64,000 nucleotides of DNA. It comes from Streptomyces sp. WMMB 322. Its GTDB lineage: Bacteria > Actinomycetota > Actinomycetes > Streptomycetales > Streptomycetaceae. This document shows positions 1 through 8,916 of this stretch, piece after piece (position 1 is the first letter of the stretch; every line of letters begins with the position of its first letter). A program made the position numbers and the translations under genes. The stretch spans positions 210,228 through 274,227 of the forward strand of contig NZ_FMHI01000003.1 in assembly GCF_900090145.1 (NCBI RefSeq). The letters run 5' to 3'. The notes below the pieces were generated by a model. It was given only the letters and a program-made list of their open reading frames with translations, was not told where the DNA came from and ran no database searches.

Positions 1-1379
1 ACAAGCGTCCCCGCGAGCCGCGCGAAGCCCCTCTCGTACGTGCGGGAGAAGTCGGGCCGCATCACCATCACCACGGTCAGCGGCGCCCAGTAGCCGTGCT
101 CGGGCGGCAGCGCCCTGCCCAGCAGATAGGTCGCGGCGACGGCGGAGGCGACGCGCACCCCGTGCCTGCACACCGGCGAGGACCAGCGCAGCTCGCGGCG
201 CACCGTGCGCAGGGCGACCGGTACGAGACCGGTCAGGGTCGGCCGGCTCAAGTGCCGTGGCGCACGCGCCCGTTCGGGTGTCGCTTCGGGGTCGGCGTAG
301 ACGTCCTCGTCCTCGGAGCGGTCCGCCCGTGCCGGCATCCGCCACGTCGCGCGCGGAATCAACGGCAGGGAGCGGGTGACCTCGACGGGTTCCTGCGCGG
401 CGTCGACGGCTTCCTCCGTGAGGGCTATGAGACGCATGGCGGCCTTGCGTGCCGGTCCGTGCAGCACCGGTCCCGCCTCGGGGACCTGGAGCACGTCGAG
501 CGCGTCCTGCGGGATGCGCACGCGTTCGCCGCGGCGGATCGCACGGGCCGTGGCGTCCAGCACGGTCGCGGCGGCCGAGAGCAACTCCCGTACGCGCTCC
601 CGCTCCTGCCCCACCATGGGCGCGCCCACCTCGGGATCGGCGAGGGAGGCGAGCACCGGCCTGAACCGTTCGGCAAGCCCCCGGTATCCGCCCAGTTGCC
701 GCGGCCGGCGGCGTGCCTGGCGCGGCGTGACGGCGGCGGCGCTGCGGGCCGTCATCAGGGGCTCGGGATCGAAGGGGGCGCTGGGGTCGTGGCGCAGGCG
801 GCGGGCGTAGTCGGCGACGGCGGCCAGCGCGTCGGCGAGCGCGTCACGCCGTTCGCCCCAACGCCGTACGGGGAGCAGCACGATCAGGGCGGCCTGCACA
901 CACCCGCCGGCCGCGATGAGCGCCGCGTGCGTGAGCGCGCCGAGGAGCGTCGTGGGGAGTGTGACGGTGACGAGCATGACGGCGACGGTCGAAGCGGCCA
1001 CCACTCCGGCGGTGGGCCCCACTCCCCACGCCATGCCCGACAGGAACGCCCATACGGCGAGCAGCAGCACGAACGCCAGGGGCTCACCCACCGCGAGGAA
1101 GCCGACGAAGGTCGACAGGGCCAGGCCCGCCGCCGCCGACAACGCCAGCACGGGACGCGGCCGCCAGCTGCGCTGGAACGTGGCCACGCCGGAGGAGAAC
1201 GCGCCGAACGCGGAGGAGACGGCGAGTTCGGGCGAGCCGGCCCACAGCGTGAGCCCGATGACGATCGCGACACCGAGCGCTCCCCGGAGAGCCACGAGCG
1301 GATGGAGCGCCGCCGGCTCCACCGAGAGTCCGGACCTCGCCGTCGCGCCTATCGCTCGGAGCCAGGGCAGGACCTTCAT
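1..1379 (-). CDS. FUSC-family inner-membrane transporter-like protein, 3' end cut by window edge
   Basis: The reading frame runs off the left edge, so about 459 N-terminal residues are visible and the C-terminus is missing. It starts MKVLPWLRAIG at an ATG; no strong ribosome binding site is seen, so a start slightly upstream is possible. Hydrophobic segments fill roughly residues 20-135, a hydrophilic arginine-rich cytoplasmic stretch follows (about 140-390), and a second membrane block begins near residue 400 (VAATYLLGRALPPEHGYWAP). Membrane block, cytosolic middle, membrane block is the layout of FUSC / aromatic-acid exporter family proteins (YccS, AaeB, fusaric acid resistance). The family is linked to efflux of aromatic or hydrophobic acids; the substrate here cannot be told. 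It is transcribed away from its neighbour at 1555. Confidence 0.72.
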   Translation of the reverse strand, partial: MKVLPWLRAIGATARSGLSVEPAALHPLVALRGALGVAIVIGLTLWAGSPELAVSSAFGAFSSGVATFQRSWRPRPVLALSAAAGLALSTFVGFLAVGEPLAFVLLLAVWAFLSGMAWGVGPTAGVVAASTVAVMLVTVTLPTTLLGALTHAALIAAGGCVQAALIVLLPVRRWGERRDALADALAAVADYARRLRHDPSAPFDPEPLMTARSAAAVTPRQARRRPRQLGGYRGLAERFRPVLASLADPEVGAPMVGQERERVRELLSAAATVLDATARAIRRGERVRIPQDALDVLQVPEAGPVLHGPARKAAMRLIALTEEAVDAAQEPVEVTRSLPLIPRATWRMPARADRSEDEDVYADPEATPERARAPRHLSRPTLTGLVPVALRTVRRELRWSSPVCRHGVRVASAVAATYLLGRALPPEHGYWAPLTVVMVMRPDFSRTYERGFARLAGTL

Positions 1380-1554
1380 GTCGTCGAGCTTACGGGGACG
1401 CTTCCGGACCGACGCCCGAGGTCAGGGGTGTGCGCGGCACCACACGGCGGCACCGCGTCGCCGGAGGCGATGAATTCAGCCCGGCGGGCCGGTCGGCTCA
1501 GGTACACGCACCCGCGCACGCATGCCCGCGTGCGCAAACCGTCTGGGGAGGATC

Positions 1555-2055
1555 ATGAACAGCGACGCATCACGGCCCGGAACCGGAGCAGGGTCCGCAG
1601 GGCCCGAACTCGTGGCGTTCGGCGGGGCGCTGACCGCGGTCGTCCGCGGTGTGGTGCCGCTCGCCGGGCTGCGGGACTTCTTCGACGCCTCGTTCCGGGC
1701 GCTGGGCGAGACCCTCGCCCGTCAGCAAGTCACCGTGACGGGACCGGCGTTCGGCTTCTACCGCGAGCCGCCGAAGGAGAGCGCCGACCTCGAGGTCGGG
1801 TTCGCCACGGACCGTCCCGTGCGGCCCGAGGGGGGCGTCGTCGCCGGCTCGCTCCCCGCGGCGCGGGTCGCCCGGCTCGTCCACCACGGCTCGTTCGACG
1901 ATCTGGGCGCCTCGTGGGAGCGGCTCCACTCCTGGACGCACGGGCAGGGGCTGAAGCCCGGCCCGGGAATGTGGGAGGTCTACCTCACCGAGCCCTCCCC
2001 CGACATGGACCCGAGGGATCTGCGTACGGAACTCAACCTTCCCGTCACGGAGTGA
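1555..2055 (+). CDS. GyrI-like / effector-binding domain protein
   Basis: A 166-residue protein. The ATG at 1555 is chosen over an upstream in-frame start at 1522 because GGGGAGG lies 5 nt before it. The fold signature is that of the GyrI-like/AraC effector-binding (SOUL-like) domain: a strand with GPAFGFYREPPK, an acidic DLEVGFATDRPV strand, the hallmark ARLVHHGSFDDLGASWERLHSW segment and a C-terminal GPGMWEVYLTEPSPDMDP. Such free-standing domains bind small hydrophobic molecules and some hydrolyse toxic compounds. There is no DNA-binding domain, so this is not itself a regulator of the AraC or MerR class. The next gene is on the same strand 42 nt downstream and may be co-transcribed. Confidence 0.8.
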   Translation: MNSDASRPGTGAGSAGPELVAFGGALTAVVRGVVPLAGLRDFFDASFRALGETLARQQVTVTGPAFGFYREPPKESADLEVGFATDRPVRPEGGVVAGSLPAARVARLVHHGSFDDLGASWERLHSWTHGQGLKPGPGMWEVYLTEPSPDMDPRDLRTELNLPVTE

Positions 2056-2097
2056 CCGGAAGGCGCCGCAAGCGCCGGGCCGGGCCACCATGGGCGG

Positions 2098-2571
2098 GTG
2101 AAGGACATCGACATCCGTCCGGTACGGCCCGGCGAGCTGGAGGCCGTCGCCCTGCTCAGGTGGCGGTGGTCCGGAGAGACGAGGCGTTCACCCGTCGCAT
2201 CCCGGGACGAGTTCGTCCGGCAGTTCATGACGTGGGCGGTGCACAACGCCTCGTCGCACAGGTGCCTGGTCCTGGTCCGTGACGGGAGGATCAGCGGCAT
2301 GGCCTGGCTGGCCGTCACGCAGCGGGTGCCGCACCCCGGCGCTCCGGTACGGGCGTCGGGGGACGTGCAGTGCGTGTACGTGACGCCGGAGGAGCGTGCC
2401 GGCGGGCTGGGCGGCCGGCTGCTCGACGCGGTGCTGGAGCTGGCACGCGAGTCCGGGCTGGAGCGGGTCACGGTCCACTCCAGCGACCGCGCGGTCTCCG
2501 TTTATCTTCGCGCCGGCTTCGGACAGTCCCCCAACCTGCTCCAGTCCGCCCCGGGCCTGGAACGGAGCTGA
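2098..2571 (+). CDS. GNAT-family N-acetyltransferase
   Basis: 157 residues with a GTG start (KDIDIRPVRPGELEAV). The central strand and acetyl-CoA loop read VQCVYVTPEERAGGLGG, the Q/RxxGxG/A motif in a slightly varied form, followed by helix LLDAVLELARESG and the C-terminal SDRAVSVYLRAGF strand-helix typical of the GNAT fold. It should transfer an acetyl group from acetyl-CoA to an amine or a protein, but the acceptor cannot be predicted. It lies 42 nt after the GyrI-like gene on the same strand and ends 31 nt before the convergent YczE-like gene. Confidence 0.85.
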   Translation: MKDIDIRPVRPGELEAVALLRWRWSGETRRSPVASRDEFVRQFMTWAVHNASSHRCLVLVRDGRISGMAWLAVTQRVPHPGAPVRASGDVQCVYVTPEERAGGLGGRLLDAVLELARESGLERVTVHSSDRAVSVYLRAGFGQSPNLLQSAPGLERS

Positions 2572-2602
2572 GGGCGCGAGGGCCCTCCGCGCAACACCGC
2601 GA

Positions 2603-3223
2603 CTATCGATCGGGCCGAACGGGACGATGCCCCGGGAGCGGCGTGGGATCAATGGACAGCAGCCTTATGGACGATTGTGCGAGCGGACCGATGGCCAGGG
2701 CGAAGAGAAGCGTCCCCGCACCCACTGCACCGCCGAGCAGCCATCCGGTGGCGAGCACGGCCACCTCGATTCCGGTCCGGACGGACCGCACCGAGTGCCC
2801 GCGAGCGGCGATTCCGGTCATCAGGCCGTCACGCGGTCCCGGACCGAGGCCCGCTCCTATGCAGCAGCCGGTGCCTGTGGCGGTCGCCGCAATCGCCGCG
2901 ATGAGATACCCCGAGCGGGAGGCCACTCCGTCCGGATCCGGCAGGAGATGAAGGAAGAGGTCGGCGAACGGCCCCAGCGTGACGGCGTTCGTGACGGTAC
3001 CGATTCCGGGTCGTTGGCGCAGCGGTATCCACAGCAGCAACGCAAGGACGGCAGTGCCGACAACGCATGTGCCGATCGTCAGCCCGGTGCGCCGGGCAAG
3101 ACCGTGGTGCAGAACGTCCCAAGGGGCATTGCCCAGGCCCGAGTCGACCTGGAGTGCGATGCCGAGCCCGTACATGCCGCACCCGGCGAACAATTGACTG
3201 AGGCGCCGCAGGGTGAGCGTCAC
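2603..3223 (-). CDS. YczE/YitT-like multi-pass membrane protein
   Basis: 206 residues with about five hydrophobic segments. The start is GRLSQLFAGCGMYGLGIALQ and the conserved LGNAPWDVLHHGLARRTGLTIG loop marks the YczE/YyaS/YitT family of integral membrane proteins, whose function is not established (YczE of Bacillus affects surfactin production). The GTG start overlaps the stop of the upstream glucosidase gene by 4 bp (GTGA), so the two are almost certainly translated in a coupled way. Whether the membrane protein has anything to do with the sugar hydrolase is unknown. It converges on the GNAT gene with no clear terminator between. Confidence 0.78.
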   Translation of the reverse strand: MTLTLRRLSQLFAGCGMYGLGIALQVDSGLGNAPWDVLHHGLARRTGLTIGTCVVGTAVLALLLWIPLRQRPGIGTVTNAVTLGPFADLFLHLLPDPDGVASRSGYLIAAIAATATGTGCCIGAGLGPGPRDGLMTGIAARGHSVRSVRTGIEVAVLATGWLLGGAVGAGTLLFALAIGPLAQSSIRLLSIDPTPLPGHRPVRPDR

Positions 3224-4839
3224 CGGGCTCGTTTTGCCTGGGGGAGTTGCACGATGACTCCCTCGTGGGCGGCAAGCCGCAACGGGTCCAGCACGATGGA
3301 GGTCTTCGGACCAGGCAGGGTGCTCAGCAGGCGCCGGCCCGCGGCGGGCAGCCCGGGTATCCGGACGGTGGCAGGCGTCGCTGCGAAGTTGAGCGCGATG
3401 AGCAGTCGCTCTGCGCGGGTTCGGCGCTGGAATGCGAAGACCCCGTCGCTTCCGGTTTCCATTGCCTCATAGGTACCGCGGGTGAGGGGCCGGTGCCGAT
3501 GGCGGATCGCCAGCAAGTCGCGGTAGAGGCTCAGCAGTGAACGCGGATCGCCGCGTTGGGCCGCTACGTTGACACCACCGGAGCCCGCGGGGGTGGGCAG
3601 CCATGGTCGGCCCGTGGTGAAACCGCAGTGCTCCGAGTCGTCCCACTGCATGGGGCTGCGCTGCGAGTCGCGGCCGTCAGGATCGGATTTGACGGTTGCG
3701 GGAACGAACGCGTCCGTCATTCCGATCTCTTCGCCGTAGTACAGAAATGGAGTGCCTCGCAGGGCAAGCAGCATCATCGCCGCCAACCGCATGCGTGCCG
3801 GGCCGTGTCCGGCGTGGTTGTAGCGGGTGGCTGCCCGCGGCAGGTCGTGGTTGGACAGCGCATAGGTGGGCCAGGCATGGGAGGGCGTTGTCGACTCCGC
3901 GACGGCGACCGTCTGCCGAAACCTGTCCGCGGACCAGGGCTGGGACCAGAACGCGAAGTTGAAGGCAAGGTGGAGTTCGTCCCCGTCGCCTGAATACGTC
4001 GCCAGTTGCCGTGGGTCGGTGATTCCAACCTCGCCGACCATCATCCGGTCGGGGCAGGCGTCGAGAACACGTCGCAGACCACGCATCACGTCATGTATCC
4101 CGGGATGGTCGAGATTGCGGGGCCGGGTGCCGGCGGGGGCCTGCGCGGCCCGGCGCATACCTGCCAGTTCGGGAGGGTTGTCACGAAGATCCGGGTCCTT
4201 CAGGATTCGATGCGGTACGTCGACACGGAACCCGTCCACACCGCGGTTCAGCCAGAACCGCATCACTTCGGCGAATGCGCTGCGAACCTGCGGGTTCCAC
4301 CAGTTGAGGTCGGGCTGGTGGCGGGTGAAGGAGTGCAGGTAGTACTGCCCGGTCTGCTCGTCGAGCGTCCACGCAGACCCGGTCGCGGGAAAACAGCTCA
4401 GCCAGTTGTTCGGCGGCCCCCCGTCAGCAGAGGGCTCTGCCCAGATGTACCAGTCCCGGCGCTTCGAACCACGGCCCGATCGGGAGTCGAGAAACCAACT
4501 GTGCTGGTCGGAGGTGTGGTTGGGAACAAGGTCGGTGACGATTCGCAGGCCCCGGCGGTGTGCGGCGGCGAGAAGTTCGTCGAAGTCGGCGAGAGTTCCG
4601 AACACCGGATCGACAGCGCAGTGATCGCTTATGTCGTAGCCGAAGTCGACTCCCGGCGAGGGATAGAACGGCGACAGCCAGAGGGCGTCCACGCCCAGGC
4701 CCCAGGTTGCGTCGCTGAAGTGATCCAGATTCGCGGTGATCCCTGGCAGATCACCCACCCCGTCCCCGTCGGAGTCGGCGAAGCTGCGGGGATAGATCTG
4801 ATAGAAGACCGCGTCCTGCCACCAGTACCGGTTGTCCAT
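3220..4839 (-). CDS. GH13 alpha-glucosidase / oligo-1,6-glucosidase type hydrolase
   Basis: 539 residues, ATG preceded by GGGAGG. The N-terminus WWQDAVFYQIYPRSFADSDGDGVGDL is the standard opening of the GH13 oligo-1,6-glucosidase and alpha-glucosidase group. The four GH13 regions are present: DLVPNHTS (about 103-110), GFRVDVPH with nucleophile Asp207, MVGE with acid/base Glu270, and SNHDLPR with transition-state stabiliser Asp332. Length matches the family. No signal peptide, so it should act in the cytoplasm on imported alpha-glucosides. It is divergent from a LysR regulator and translationally coupled to the YczE-like gene. A -10-like TAGCGT (4921-4916) with TGGTTC about 17 nt upstream is a possible promoter. 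Exact linkage specificity cannot be read from the sequence. Confidence 0.9.
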   Translation of the reverse strand: MDNRYWWQDAVFYQIYPRSFADSDGDGVGDLPGITANLDHFSDATWGLGVDALWLSPFYPSPGVDFGYDISDHCAVDPVFGTLADFDELLAAAHRRGLRIVTDLVPNHTSDQHSWFLDSRSGRGSKRRDWYIWAEPSADGGPPNNWLSCFPATGSAWTLDEQTGQYYLHSFTRHQPDLNWWNPQVRSAFAEVMRFWLNRGVDGFRVDVPHRILKDPDLRDNPPELAGMRRAAQAPAGTRPRNLDHPGIHDVMRGLRRVLDACPDRMMVGEVGITDPRQLATYSGDGDELHLAFNFAFWSQPWSADRFRQTVAVAESTTPSHAWPTYALSNHDLPRAATRYNHAGHGPARMRLAAMMLLALRGTPFLYYGEEIGMTDAFVPATVKSDPDGRDSQRSPMQWDDSEHCGFTTGRPWLPTPAGSGGVNVAAQRGDPRSLLSLYRDLLAIRHRHRPLTRGTYEAMETGSDGVFAFQRRTRAERLLIALNFAATPATVRIPGLPAAGRRLLSTLPGPKTSIVLDPLRLAAHEGVIVQLPQAKRAR

Positions 4840-4978
4840 TACGTCGCCTCCCGTTCTGGCCGTGTGGCCGGTCCGGCGCCGGGGCCCCTCGCAAGGCGCG
4901 CCGGCACCGTCGCAGACGCTAGGAGACGGGAACGATCGGAACCAGAAGAAACCACCTCTGCTTGTATCGGCATTACCT

Positions 4979-5019
4979 ATGGATTGCTGGTATGGAACTC
5001 CATAGATTGCTCGTATGGA
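4979..5019. promoter_or_regulatory. Repeated candidate LysR operator overlapping the lysR-type gene start
   Basis: Two 18-bp copies, 4979-4996 (ATGGATTGCTGGTATGGA) and 5002-5019 (ATAGATTGCTCGTATGGA), differ at two positions and have a 23-bp period, about two helical turns. Between them TATGGA-AC-TCCATA (4991-5004) is a perfect inverted repeat. The second copy contains the ATG start codon of the regulator at 5015. The position between divergent genes fits autoregulation by the LysR-type protein plus control of the GH13 gene. Binding is inferred. Confidence 0.6.
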
Positions 5020-5908
5020 GCTTCGCCAGATGCGCTACTTCCTCGCCGTTGCGGAATGCCTGCACTTCAGCCGGGCCGCCCAGCTGCTCGGCGTCTCACA
5101 AGCCACAGTGAGTGAGCAGATACGCCGCTTGGAGGACGAGTTGGGCTTTGCTCTCCTGACTCGCACAAGCCGTCATGTCGGCCTCACGCCGGCGGGTCAG
5201 GCCTTTCAGCAGGGCTGCGAGCGTGCTCTGGAACAGCTCGACAACGCCGCACTGGCAGCCGCCGACGTCGCAGCCGGACTGCTCGGCCGCCTCAGACTGG
5301 GAGCCGGGGGCGCCCCCCTCACCCGCATCGTTCCGGCGATCCTCCGCTCACTGCGCAGCCAGGCACCCGGTTTGACGGTGACGGTCTCTCAACTCAGCAT
5401 CACCGCTCAGCTGGCGGCCCTGAGCCACGGCGACCTGGACGTCGGCTTTCTCCGTGCCACGGAAGCAGGCGCAGCCTTGCGAGTGGAACCGCTGATGTCC
5501 GAGAAGCTCACCGTCGTGCTCCCCGCCGACCACCGACTGGCTGAGGCCGAAGCGGTACGCCTGGACCAGCTCGCCGAGGAAACCCTGGTGATGTGGCCCC
5601 GCCTCGACGGGCACGGCTTCTACGACCAGATCATCAACCTGTGCGCCCAGCGAGGCCTCCAGCCGCGCACCGTGCTCCAGGCACCGGACACGACCACTCA
5701 GGTCGCGCTCGTGGCCGCCGGCCAGGGGATCACGATCCAACCCAGCTCCTTCAACACCCTTGGCGCAGACGTCACGATGGTCCCCATCGCACCGCCCACG
5801 CCGACGACGACTCTGCAGATCGCCTGGCGCGCATCCACCGACAGCCCCGGTCTCAGCCGCCTGGTGGAGACCGCACACCGGGTCGCACGCGAGCAGTTCG
5901 ACTCCTGA
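5015..5908 (+). CDS. LysR-family transcriptional regulator
   Basis: 297 residues, the normal length for the family. The N-terminal winged helix-turn-helix is clear: MELRQMRYFLAVAECLHFSR followed by AAQLLGVSQATVSEQIRRLEDELG and the wing TRTSRHVGLTPAGQAF. A periplasmic-binding-like effector domain follows from about residue 90. The start codon sits inside the second copy of the repeated operator and no ribosome binding site precedes it, so the mRNA may be leaderless or very short. It is transcribed divergently from the GH13 glucosidase gene, the likely target. The inducer is unknown. Confidence 0.92.
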   Translation: MELRQMRYFLAVAECLHFSRAAQLLGVSQATVSEQIRRLEDELGFALLTRTSRHVGLTPAGQAFQQGCERALEQLDNAALAAADVAAGLLGRLRLGAGGAPLTRIVPAILRSLRSQAPGLTVTVSQLSITAQLAALSHGDLDVGFLRATEAGAALRVEPLMSEKLTVVLPADHRLAEAEAVRLDQLAEETLVMWPRLDGHGFYDQIINLCAQRGLQPRTVLQAPDTTTQVALVAAGQGITIQPSSFNTLGADVTMVPIAPPTPTTTLQIAWRASTDSPGLSRLVETAHRVAREQFDS

Positions 5909-5957
5909 GCCTGCGATCGAGCCGCCGGTGATTGGCACGACAGACCGCGGGGCCGCT

Positions 5958-7146
5958 TCAGACCGACGCCGCGTAGCGCCAGAAGGCCCGCATCCGCTCG
6001 GGCCGGCACGGTCCGGACAGCCGGAGCTGGGTGAGCAGGATGCTCACGGCGCCCGTGGACGGGACGATATGGGCCGCTGTTCCGCTGCCGCCGACCCAGC
6101 CGTAGCGTCCCGGCACGTTCCACGGGTCGAGATCCTCGACGTCGACCGAGGCCCCGAAGCCCCATCCCTGGCCCTCCATGAAGTGCCCGCCGGCCCGGCG
6201 TTGGGCCTCCGTCAGCCAGTTCGCGGTCATCTGCCGCACCGATCCCGGCGACAGCAGCCGGCGGCCGCCACCGCCTTGCCCGGCGCTCCCTCCGGCGGTG
6301 CCTTGGGCGGTGCCTTCGGCGAGCAGCATGCGGGCGAAGGAGTACCAGTCGTCGAGGGTCGATACGAGCCCGCCGCCGCCCGACGCGAACGCGGGCACGC
6401 TTCCCCACTGACCGTCGGGGCCGTCCACCGGCTCGACCTCGCCGGTCTGCCGTGCGGGAAGGTGGAGGGTGGTGAACCGGTCGCGGCTGCCCTCCGGTAC
6501 CGCGAACCCGGTGTCCGCCATGCCGAGCGGTTCGAACAGCCGCTCCGCGAAGAACTCCGGCAGCGGTGTCCCCGACGCTCGGGCGATCAGCACGCCCAGG
6601 ATGTCCGAGCAGGTGTGATACAGCCATCCCTCGCCCGGCTGGTGCAGCAGCGGAATGCGCCCCAGCGCCGCCATCCACTCATCCGGCGCGGGCACGGGCT
6701 GGGGACGCACGGGGTCGACTTTGAGATCGCGGAAGAGCCGCTTGACCACCGGCAGGGAGAAGTCGGGCGCGTAGCCGTACCCCGCGCGGAAGGTGAGCAG
6801 GTCGAGCACCGTAATGGGACGCGAGGCCGGAACCACGTCCTCCACCGGACCGGACGGGCTGCGCACCACCACCGGTGACGCCAGCTCCGGCAACCACTCG
6901 CCGACGGGGTCCTCCAGTGCGAAGCGGCCTTCCTCGACGAGCATCATGACGGCCGCCGCCGTGACCTGTTTGGTCAGCGAAGCGATCCGGAAGACGGACC
7001 TCCCTGGTGACCGGAGAGCCGCCGCGCACATCCGCATGACCGACGGCCTCCACCTCGACGCGGTCCCCGCGGACCACCATCCCCACCGCCCCCGGCGCCG
7101 AGCCCCGGCCCACGTGCTGTTCCAGGACCTCACGCAAACCCGTCAT
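5958..7146 (-). pseudogene. Beta-lactamase-family serine hydrolase gene with an apparent +1 frameshift near position 7000
   Basis: Two frames together make one class C beta-lactamase/esterase-type protein of about 396 residues. The N-terminal part starts at ATG 7146, preceded by GGAGGG, and reads MTGLREVLEQHVGRGSAPGA up to GGSPVTRE. The rest lies in another frame, from SVFRIASLTK to the stop at 5958. Dropping one base of the sequence around 6999-7004 joins them as TRE-SVFRIASLTK, exactly where family members are continuous. The SxxK catalytic motif is SLTK; YHTCSD occupies the place of the YxN motif; YGWVGGSGT is near the C-terminal KTG/HxG position. Either a true inactivating indel or a sequencing error; codon use is normal on both sides. 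The downstream frame alone has an ATG at 7133, but its first 45 residues are not family-like. Confidence 0.8.
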
Positions 7147-7254
7147 CGATTCCCTCCGCGGTCGGCAGACGACGCGAGACCCCGCCTTGTCGCGGAATCA
7201 TCATCCACGACCGCGCTCCCCGAAGGGCTCCGGCCCTGCTCAAGAACGACGGCG

Positions 7255-8751
7255 CTACGACGACGTGGGGAAGCCCAGGTTGATCCCGCCGCTCTCGGCA
7301 GGGTCGGGCCAGCGGGTGGTGATGACCTTGCCACGGGTGTAGAAGGCGACACCGTCGTTGCCGTAGATGTGCAGGTCCCCGAAGAGGGAGTCCTTCCAGC
7401 CGCCGAAGGAATGGTGGCCGACCGGTACCGGGATGGGCACGTTGACGCCCACCATGCCCGCCTCGACCTCCAGTTGGAACCGGCGGGCCGCACCGCCGTC
7501 GCGCGTGAAGATGGCTGTGCCGTTGCCCCACCGGCTGCTGTTGATGAGGGCGATCGCCTCGTCGTAGGTCCCGGCCCGCACCACGCAGAGCACCGGCCCG
7601 AAGATCTCGTCACGGTAGGCGTCCATCTCCGGGGAGACCTTGTCGAGGAGGGAGACGCCGAGGAAGAAGCCGTTCTCGTGGCCCTCGACGGTGTGGCCGG
7701 TGCCGTCCACGACGACGTCCGCGCCCTGTTCACGCGCGCCGCCCACATAGGACGCGACCTTGTCGCGGTGCTCGCGGGTGATGAGGGGGCCCATCTCGGA
7801 GGACGGGTCGTCGCCGGGGCCGATGCGCAGCTTCCGTGCCCGGTCGGCGATCTTCGCCACGAGCTCGTCCCCGGTGTCGCCGACGGCGACGACGACGGAG
7901 ACGGCCATGCAGCGCTCGCCGGCCGATCCGTAGGCCGCGTTGATGGCGTTGTCGGCGGCGAAGTCCAGGTCGGCGTCCGGCAGTACGAGCATGTGGTTCT
8001 TCGCGCCGCCCAGTGCCTGGACCCGCTTTCCGTGCGCGACGGCCTCCGACTGGATGTACTTGGCGATCGGCGTCGACCCGACGAAGCTGACAGCGGCCAC
8101 GTCCGGGTGGGACAGCAGCCGGTCGACCGCGGTCTTGTCGCCGTTGACGACGTTGAGCACCCCGTCGGGCAGGCCCGCCTCGGCGGCGAGTTCGGCGAGC
8201 CGGTACGGCGCGGACGGGTCCTTCTCGCTCGGCTTCAGCACGAACGCGTTACCGCAGGCGATGGCGAGCGGGAACATCCACATCGGCACCATCGCGGGGA
8301 AGTTGAACGGCGTGATGCCCGCGACGACTCCGAGCGGCTGCCGGATGGAGGAGACGTCGACCCGCGAGGAGACCTGTGTGGACAGCTCTCCCTTCAGCTT
8401 CTCCGGGATGCCGCAGGCCAGTTCGAGGATCTCCATGCCGCGGGCCACCTCTCCGAGCGCGTCGGAGTGGACCTTGCCGTGCTCGGAGGAGATCAGTGCG
8501 GCGATCTCGTCGCGGTGGGCGTCGAGGAGTTCGCGGTACTTGAAGAGAAAGGCCGTGCGCTTGGCGAGCGAGCTCTGCGACCACTCCTCGTACGCGCGCC
8601 GTGCGGCGTCGACGGCCGAGTCCACCTCCTCGACGGAGGCGAGCGCCACCTGTGTGGGCTGCGTACCGGTGGCGGGGTCGTAGACGGGCCCGAGGTTTCC
8701 CGAGACGGACTCGACCGCCTTGCCGCCGATCCAGTGTCCGAGAGTCTTCAT
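7255..8751 (-). CDS. mmsA: CoA-acylating methylmalonate-semialdehyde dehydrogenase
   Basis: 498 residues, the expected length of MmsA/IolA. Oxidises malonate semialdehyde or methylmalonate semialdehyde with NAD+ and CoA to acetyl-CoA or propionyl-CoA, the last step of myo-inositol degradation. The aldehyde dehydrogenase fold is evident: GVVAGITPFNFPAMVPMWM for cofactor binding, FVGSTPIAKYI, and the nucleophile Cys281 in GERCMAVS. The pattern with PIPVPVGHHSFGGWKDS is specific to the MmsA subgroup. Start MKTLGHWIGG has AAAGG upstream. It lies 165 nt after iolD on the same strand, separated by a strong hairpin, so it may be partly uncoupled from the iolC-B-D transcript. Confidence 0.92.
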   Translation of the reverse strand: MKTLGHWIGGKAVESVSGNLGPVYDPATGTQPTQVALASVEEVDSAVDAARRAYEEWSQSSLAKRTAFLFKYRELLDAHRDEIAALISSEHGKVHSDALGEVARGMEILELACGIPEKLKGELSTQVSSRVDVSSIRQPLGVVAGITPFNFPAMVPMWMFPLAIACGNAFVLKPSEKDPSAPYRLAELAAEAGLPDGVLNVVNGDKTAVDRLLSHPDVAAVSFVGSTPIAKYIQSEAVAHGKRVQALGGAKNHMLVLPDADLDFAADNAINAAYGSAGERCMAVSVVVAVGDTGDELVAKIADRARKLRIGPGDDPSSEMGPLITREHRDKVASYVGGAREQGADVVVDGTGHTVEGHENGFFLGVSLLDKVSPEMDAYRDEIFGPVLCVVRAGTYDEAIALINSSRWGNGTAIFTRDGGAARRFQLEVEAGMVGVNVPIPVPVGHHSFGGWKDSLFGDLHIYGNDGVAFYTRGKVITTRWPDPAESGGINLGFPTSS

Positions 8752-8871
8752 GTGGTGGCCTTTCTGCGGGAGTTGAGCGAAAGGGGCTTGCTCGAAGTCA
8801 GAGGTTCTGATGCCGGGAAGTTGCGTATGCCGGAGGGTTGCTTGCGAAGTCCGGTCGTGTGCGGGGCTGTT

Positions 8872-8907
8872 CGGCCCCGGCCCCGCCGGGGGGGCGGGCC
8901 GGGGCCG
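8872..8907 (-). terminator. GC-rich hairpin between iolD and mmsA
   Basis: A 15-16 bp imperfect stem (CGGCCCCGGCCCCGCC against GGCGGGCCGGGGCCG) with a 5-nt G loop lies just after the iolD stop on the minus strand. It could end or attenuate the iolC-B-D message before mmsA. There is no U-tract, as is usual in Streptomyces. Confidence 0.5.
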
Positions 8908-8916
8908 GCCGGGGCG

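Noticed and set aside
96-2282. Long plus-strand open frame of 728 codons across 96-2282
   Set aside because: It runs antisense to the FUSC gene and across the GyrI-like gene; composition is Arg/Gly-rich nonsense with no family features, a common artefact of high-GC DNA.
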